From NCBI GenBank assembly GCA_036479015.1, contig JAZGFB010000047.1, positions 310,001-374,000 on the forward strand: DNA of 64,000 nt, written 5' to 3'. Made by a program: the position numbers and the translations under genes. The notes beneath the pieces are model-generated. The model saw nothing but the letters and a program-made list of their open reading frames with translations, did no database searches and was not told where the DNA came from. Below, piece after piece: positions 60,041-64,000 of the stretch (position 1 is the first letter of the stretch; every line of letters starts with the position of its first letter). The DNA is from NVTR01 sp036479015 (GTDB taxonomy: Bacteria; Pseudomonadota; Alphaproteobacteria; Rhodobacterales; Rhodobacteraceae).

Positions 60041-61390
60041 ATGTCAAAATCCAATTTAACACGTCGAGGATTGCTTAAAACCGGTTCCATAGCAGGTGCC
60101 GGCCTGGCTTTGCCGACGATCTTTACAAGCTCTGCGCTTGCGATGACCAATGCCCCATCGGGCGGTGTCGCCCGCTTTGGCTTTAACGTGCCACAGACAG
60201 GACCCTACTCAGAAGAAGGCCTGGACGAGTTGCGCGCACAGGAGCTTGCGATTGAGCACCTGAACGGTATCGGTGATGGTGGCCTACTTAACACTTTCAG
60301 CTCCAAGGCACTTGGCGGTGACGGTCTTTTGGGCAACAAAGTCGAATTTGTGACCGGCGACACAGCAACCAAATCTGACGTTGCGCGTGCTTCTGCCCGT
60401 TCAATGATCGAAAAAGACGGCGTTGTCATGATCAACGGCGGCTCATCTTCTGGTGTTGCCATCGCGGTTCAGGGCCTATGTCAGGAAGCTGGCATTATCT
60501 TTATGGCCGGGCTTACACACTCTAACGACACCACCGGTAAAGACCGTAAAGCCAATGGCTTCCGCCATTTCTTTAACGGCTTTATGTCCGGCGCCGCGCT
60601 CGCGCCTGTGCTTGAAAAAGAGTACGGAAAAGACCGTCGTGCCTATCACCTGACAGCCGACTATACGTGGGGCTGGACACAGCAGGAAAGTATTGCTGCG
60701 GCCACAGAAGCCACCGGTTGGGAAACTGCCAACAATGTGCTGACGCCAGTTGGCGCTGGTGACTTTTCGTCCTACATCGCGCCTGTATTGAACTCTGGTG
60801 CTGATGTTCTGGTTCTGAACCACTACGGCGGTGACATGATCAATTCACTGACACAGTCCATTCAGTTCGGTCTGCGTGACAAGCAGGTGAACGGTAAGAA
60901 CTTTGAGATCGTTGTGCCGCTTTATTCTGAGCTGATGGCAGCGGGTGCTGGCGACAACATCAAAGGTGTGTACGGTTCCATGAACTGGAACTGGCAGCTG
61001 GGTGACGCAGGTACTGCGGCGTTTGTTAAGTCGTTCGGCGAAAAGTATGGCCGTCCACCGTCAAACTCTGCGCATACATGTTACGTGCAAACACTGCTTT
61101 ATGCAGATGCAGTAACACGTGCCGGATCGTTTGAGCCATGTGCAGTTGCCGAAGCCCTTGAAGACTTTGAATTTGACGGCATGGGCAACGGTCCAACACT
61201 GTACCGTGGCGAAGATCACCAGTGTTTCAAAGACGTGTTGGTTATGAAGGGCACCGAGAACCCGACCACACAGTATGACACATTGGAAATCGTCGAAGTC
61301 ACCCCAGTAGAACAGGTGACTTACGCGCCAGACCACGCAATGTTTGGCGGTTCGGACGCTGCACTTGGGTCTTGCAACAACGGCGCATAA
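60041..61390 (+). CDS. Tat-exported substrate-binding protein of a HAAT-family ABC transporter
   Basis: The 449-aa protein starts LTRRGLLKTGSIAGAGLALP with a twin-arginine signal and a cleavage site near ALAM. The mature part is a type I periplasmic binding fold as in LivJ/UrtA/AmiC-like proteins: GGVARFGFNVPQTGPYSEEGLDELRAQELAI in parts, INGGSSSGVAIAVQ, and the hinge region LTADYTWGWTQQESIAAATEATGWE. The substrate is probably a branched-chain amino acid, amide or urea-like compound. A strong GGGAGGA precedes the ATG. The gene is followed by a hairpin and the livH, livM and livG genes. Confidence 0.9.
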   Translation: MSKSNLTRRGLLKTGSIAGAGLALPTIFTSSALAMTNAPSGGVARFGFNVPQTGPYSEEGLDELRAQELAIEHLNGIGDGGLLNTFSSKALGGDGLLGNKVEFVTGDTATKSDVARASARSMIEKDGVVMINGGSSSGVAIAVQGLCQEAGIIFMAGLTHSNDTTGKDRKANGFRHFFNGFMSGAALAPVLEKEYGKDRRAYHLTADYTWGWTQQESIAAATEATGWETANNVLTPVGAGDFSSYIAPVLNSGADVLVLNHYGGDMINSLTQSIQFGLRDKQVNGKNFEIVVPLYSELMAAGAGDNIKGVYGSMNWNWQLGDAGTAAFVKSFGEKYGRPPSNSAHTCYVQTLLYADAVTRAGSFEPCAVAEALEDFEFDGMGNGPTLYRGEDHQCFKDVLVMKGTENPTTQYDTLEIVEVTPVEQVTYAPDHAMFGGSDAALGSCNNGA

Positions 61391-61403
61391 TCCAAATAAA
61401 AAC

Positions 61404-61434
61404 TTGGTTGGCCGCCAATAATGTGGCCAACCAA
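61404..61434 (+). other. 10-bp stem-loop between binding-protein and permease genes
   Basis: TTGGTTGGCC and GGCCAACCAA pair perfectly around an 11-nt loop, 14 bp behind the binding-protein stop. No T-run follows. Such hairpins commonly protect the upstream mRNA, so that more binding protein than permease is made. Confidence 0.75.
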
Positions 61435-61488
61435 ATTGACCGGTGCTAGAAATTACTGCAGCCGGCACAATAATAACGGGGTGGCAGT

Positions 61489-62520
61489 ATGGACGTAATT
61501 ATCCTTCAATTGTTGAACGGATTGGACAAGGGGGCGGCATATGCGCTGATCGCCCTTGGGCTTACACTTATTTTTGGTACGCTGGGCGTTGTGAATTTCG
61601 CCCATGGCGCTTTGTTCATGATCGGCGCATTTTGCGCAGTATTTGTGCAACGGGTTTTGAATTTTAGCTATCTGGTCGAAGACCCTACAAAGACCGATTT
61701 TCTAGGAAAGCCACTACAGGTCAAAACACCGTATATGGAGAAATGGTTTGGTGCGGATGTGGGCCAGGCCATTATCGACTGGTCGGTGCCCTTGGCAATC
61801 TTGTTCGCAATTCCGGTGATGATGGCGATCGGTTATGTGATCGAGCGCGGCTTGATTAAACATTTTTACAAACGCCCACATGCGGATCAGATCCTGGTGA
61901 CCTTTGGCCTGGCGATCGTACTGGGTGAAATAATTCGGTTCTATTTCGGTGCCAACCCTATTCAAACCCCTGCCCCAGACGTGTTTCGCGGCAGTTTTGA
62001 TTTTGGCGTCATCCTGGGCTTTGACCCGAACATCATCGTTTATCCGGTCTGGCGGCTGGTCTATTTCCTGTTCTCACTTGTCATTGTCACCGCGATATTT
62101 TCTTTTCTGCAATTCACGACTTTTGGCATGGTGGTGCGCGCCGGCATGGCAGATCGTGAAACCGTTGGCATGCTGGGCATAGACATCGACCGACGCTTTA
62201 CCTTCATGTTTGGCCTGGCAGCCGCGGTCGCCGGTGTCGCCGGGGTTATGTACACCCCAATTCTTTCACCGAACTACAATATGGGCATGGACTTTCTCGT
62301 GCTTAGCTTTGTGGTTGTGGTGGTGGGCGGCATGGGCTCGCTTCCGGGCGCTGTTGCCGCCGGTTTCCTGCTGGGAATATTGCAAAGCTTTGCCTCCATG
62401 AACGAAGTCAAAGCCATCTTCCCCGGCATCGACCAGATTATCATTTATCTCATCGCTATTGTGATCCTGTTGACCCGTCCGCGCGGTCTGATGGGTCGCA
62501 AAGGCGTGATGGAGGAATAG
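61489..62520 (+). CDS. livH: Branched-chain amino acid/amide ABC permease, LivH type
   Basis: A 343-aa inner-membrane protein with about eight helices. Family marks: LNGLDKGAAYALIALGLTLIFGTLGVVNFAHGALFMIGA in parts at the N-terminus, then AGMADRETVGMLGIDIDRRFTFMFGLAAAVAGVAGVM in parts, the cytoplasmic EAA-like loop that contacts the ATPase. It is longer than E. coli LivH (308 aa) because of an insert after the second helix (about residues 62-98). It is followed 4 bp later by livM. Confidence 0.94.
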   Translation: MDVIILQLLNGLDKGAAYALIALGLTLIFGTLGVVNFAHGALFMIGAFCAVFVQRVLNFSYLVEDPTKTDFLGKPLQVKTPYMEKWFGADVGQAIIDWSVPLAILFAIPVMMAIGYVIERGLIKHFYKRPHADQILVTFGLAIVLGEIIRFYFGANPIQTPAPDVFRGSFDFGVILGFDPNIIVYPVWRLVYFLFSLVIVTAIFSFLQFTTFGMVVRAGMADRETVGMLGIDIDRRFTFMFGLAAAVAGVAGVMYTPILSPNYNMGMDFLVLSFVVVVVGGMGSLPGAVAAGFLLGILQSFASMNEVKAIFPGIDQIIIYLIAIVILLTRPRGLMGRKGVMEE

Positions 62521-62524
62521 GTAC

Positions 62525-63727
62525 ATGTTTGGCCTTAGCACCAAAGACAGCAAATTCATGCTGCTTGTCATCGCCCTGATCGCTTTGACACCGTTCATCC
62601 TGCAACCATTTCCGGAAAGCTCGGCACTGGCGCAGTTCAATGCCGGCTATCCAGACCTGATGCAGCGGTTTGTTATTTTCGGCATCTTTGCCGTCGGGTT
62701 CAACATCCTGTTCGGGTTGACCGGCTATCTGTCTTTTGGCCACGCCGCGTTTCTTGGCGTCGGGTCCTACGCCACGGTGTGGATGTACAAGCTGTTAAAT
62801 TTTAACGTGCTGCCGGGGCTGTTGCTGGCGGTGGTCTGTTCCGGGTTGTTTGCCCTGTTGATCGGTTACCTGTCGTTGCGCCGCTCGGGAATTTATTTTT
62901 CAATTCTGACACTGGCATTCGCCGAAATGTCCTATCGGCTGGCGTTTTCGGTGCTGACACCGATCACCAATGGCGAAACCGGGTTGCAGGTTTATGGCAA
63001 TGACCCACAGTACCTACTGGCAGAGGGCGGCACAGGTGTGACGCATTTCTTTGGCCTTAAGATGAATTCCAGCTGGTTCCTAAATTTGGGGGATTGGCAG
63101 TTCACCTTTAATTTCGGGTATTATTTCAGTGCGGCGATATTTCTGGCGACATTCTATCTGTCGATCCGGATTTTTCGCTCGCCGTTCGGGTTGATGCTGC
63201 GGGCAGTCAAATCCAACCAGCAACGCATGAACTACACCGGCCTGAACACCCGCCCCTACACATTGGCCGCATTTGTCATATCGGGCATGTATGCCGGGCT
63301 GGCAGGCGGGTTGCTTGCCTCTATGGACCCACTGGCCGGTGCAGAGCGCATGTTCTGGACCGAAAGCGGCGCGGTTGTTTTGATGACCATTCTGGGCGGG
63401 GCGGGCACATTGCTTGGCCCGGTTCTGGGCGCCGGGTTGATCAAATACCTGGAAAACATCCTATCCAAAATCAACAACAACGTGCTGCATGAGTGGTTTG
63501 GTTTCCTGCCCGACGGTTTGGAAAACTTTATCATCACCATATTGCACCCCTTCGTCGGCGAAGGCTGGCATCTGACCCTGGGCCTGTTGTTTATGGCAGT
63601 GGTCATATTCCTGCCCGGCGGTCTGGTAGAAGGCGGCCAACGCATTGCGCGGCTGTTCCGACGCAAGGCCAAGCCATCAACCGATGGCAAAGATCAGCCT
63701 GAACAAACCCCACATATAGCCGAGTAA
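62525..63727 (+). CDS. livM: Branched-chain amino acid/amide ABC permease, LivM type
   Basis: A 400-aa inner-membrane protein with about ten helices. It has GYLSFGHAAFLGVGSYATVWMYK and the loop LMLRAVKSNQQRMNYTGLNTRPYTLAAFVISG in parts, the LivM ATPase-contact region. The C-terminus carries an extra charged tail (RRKAKPSTDGKDQPEQTPH). It pairs with LivH to form the membrane channel. The livG ATG lies 11 bp after its stop. Confidence 0.94.
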   Translation: MFGLSTKDSKFMLLVIALIALTPFILQPFPESSALAQFNAGYPDLMQRFVIFGIFAVGFNILFGLTGYLSFGHAAFLGVGSYATVWMYKLLNFNVLPGLLLAVVCSGLFALLIGYLSLRRSGIYFSILTLAFAEMSYRLAFSVLTPITNGETGLQVYGNDPQYLLAEGGTGVTHFFGLKMNSSWFLNLGDWQFTFNFGYYFSAAIFLATFYLSIRIFRSPFGLMLRAVKSNQQRMNYTGLNTRPYTLAAFVISGMYAGLAGGLLASMDPLAGAERMFWTESGAVVLMTILGGAGTLLGPVLGAGLIKYLENILSKINNNVLHEWFGFLPDGLENFIITILHPFVGEGWHLTLGLLFMAVVIFLPGGLVEGGQRIARLFRRKAKPSTDGKDQPEQTPHIAE

Positions 63728-63738
63728 GGGATCACAAC

Positions 63739-64000
63739 ATGGGTATCCTGGAAGTAAAAGGCGTCAACAAACGTTTCGGCGGATTGCAAGCGCTTGATGA
63801 CGTTAACCTGTCAATCGCCGAAAATTCGCTGCACGCGATCATTGGCCCCAACGGGGCGGGCAAATCAACCCTGCTAAATGTGCTGGTGGGTAAACTGGTA
63901 CCGGATTCCGGTTCCGTCATGTTTGACGGGCAATCGGTGCTGGGGCGAAAACCCCACCAGATCAACCAAATGGGCATCAGCCGGGTGTTTCAGACGCCGG
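63739..64000 (+). CDS. livG: Branched-chain amino acid/amide ABC ATPase, LivG type (cut by window edge)
   Basis: The first 87 codons of an ABC ATPase are visible. It starts MGILEVKGVNKRFGGLQALDD, has the Walker A IIGPNGAGKSTLLNVLVG at about residue 36, and GISRVFQTP with the Q-loop glutamine at the window edge, the LivG-type spelling. It energises the transporter formed by the three preceding genes. The second ATPase (livF) is expected beyond the edge. Confidence 0.93.
   Translation, partial: MGILEVKGVNKRFGGLQALDDVNLSIAENSLHAIIGPNGAGKSTLLNVLVGKLVPDSGSVMFDGQSVLGRKPHQINQMGISRVFQTP

Overview
The window is a chromosomal stretch of an alphaproteobacterium, most likely of the Rhodobacteraceae (Roseobacter group). 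Evidence: a division and cell-wall (dcw) cluster carrying two DUF2484 genes between murC and murB, a long-linker FtsZ, a GapR (DUF2312) gene, a DUF1127 gene followed by CCUCCUCCC-loop small RNAs, a GTTC-N7-GTTC SOS box, and a dispersed GCCTCCGGCGGGG intergenic repeat that I associate with this family. No rRNA operon, CRISPR array or intact insertion sequence was found.

Region 1 (1-24.8 kb, all minus strand) is the dcw cluster, transcribed from right to left: mraZ, rsmH, ftsL, ftsI, murE, murF, mraY, murD, a surface-type lipoprotein, ftsW, murG, murC, two DUF2484 genes, murB, ddl, ftsQ, ftsA and ftsZ. FtsZ is closed by a rho-independent terminator. Then follow lpxC (lipid A), bamD (outer-membrane assembly) and recN (DNA repair, running off the left edge). 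Together these build lipid II, polymerise it at the septum and drive the Z-ring. Three 10-nt-spaced MraZ-type repeats overlap a promoter about 450 bp upstream of mraZ. The lipoprotein breaks the usual order and has a 15-nt poly-G/C tract 86 bp upstream, suggesting phase variation.

Region 2 (25.5-41.3 kb) is mixed metabolism and stress: a small anchored protein, Mrp/ApbC, DUF1127 plus two tandem cuckoo-type sRNAs, a divergent Lrp/LysE pair, a TauE/SafE permease, NDH-2, UvrD/PcrA with an SOS box, an ArsM-like methyltransferase, pyruvate carboxylase, a MAPEG protein, tRNA-Gly, and a DUF255 protein with a C-terminal DsbD-alpha-like domain.

Region 3 (41.3-49.9 kb) holds a membrane glycosyltransferase, a stand-alone Lrp ligand-binding protein, and the histidine genes hisB, hisH, hisA, hisF and hisE. 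These are interrupted by an inverted DUF2147 gene and a small membrane-protein gene. A YHS-domain protein, two unrecognised AT-richer genes (one perhaps an RTX remnant) and rlmB follow.

Region 4 (50.0-51.3 kb) lies between tRNA-Tyr and tRNA-Thr. It is the scar of a lost mobile island: the 5' end of a phage-type integrase is joined directly to the 3' end of a type I restriction gene (hsdR), both broken.

Region 5 (51.4-64 kb) carries gluconokinase, a fused iron-type ABC permease without partners, a sulfotransferase-like protein, GapR, a four-gene signalling module (ScfR-like XRE regulator, single-domain response regulator, small membrane protein, SSF-fused histidine kinase), and a branched-chain amino acid/amide ABC transporter (binding protein, two permeases, ATPase cut by the right edge).
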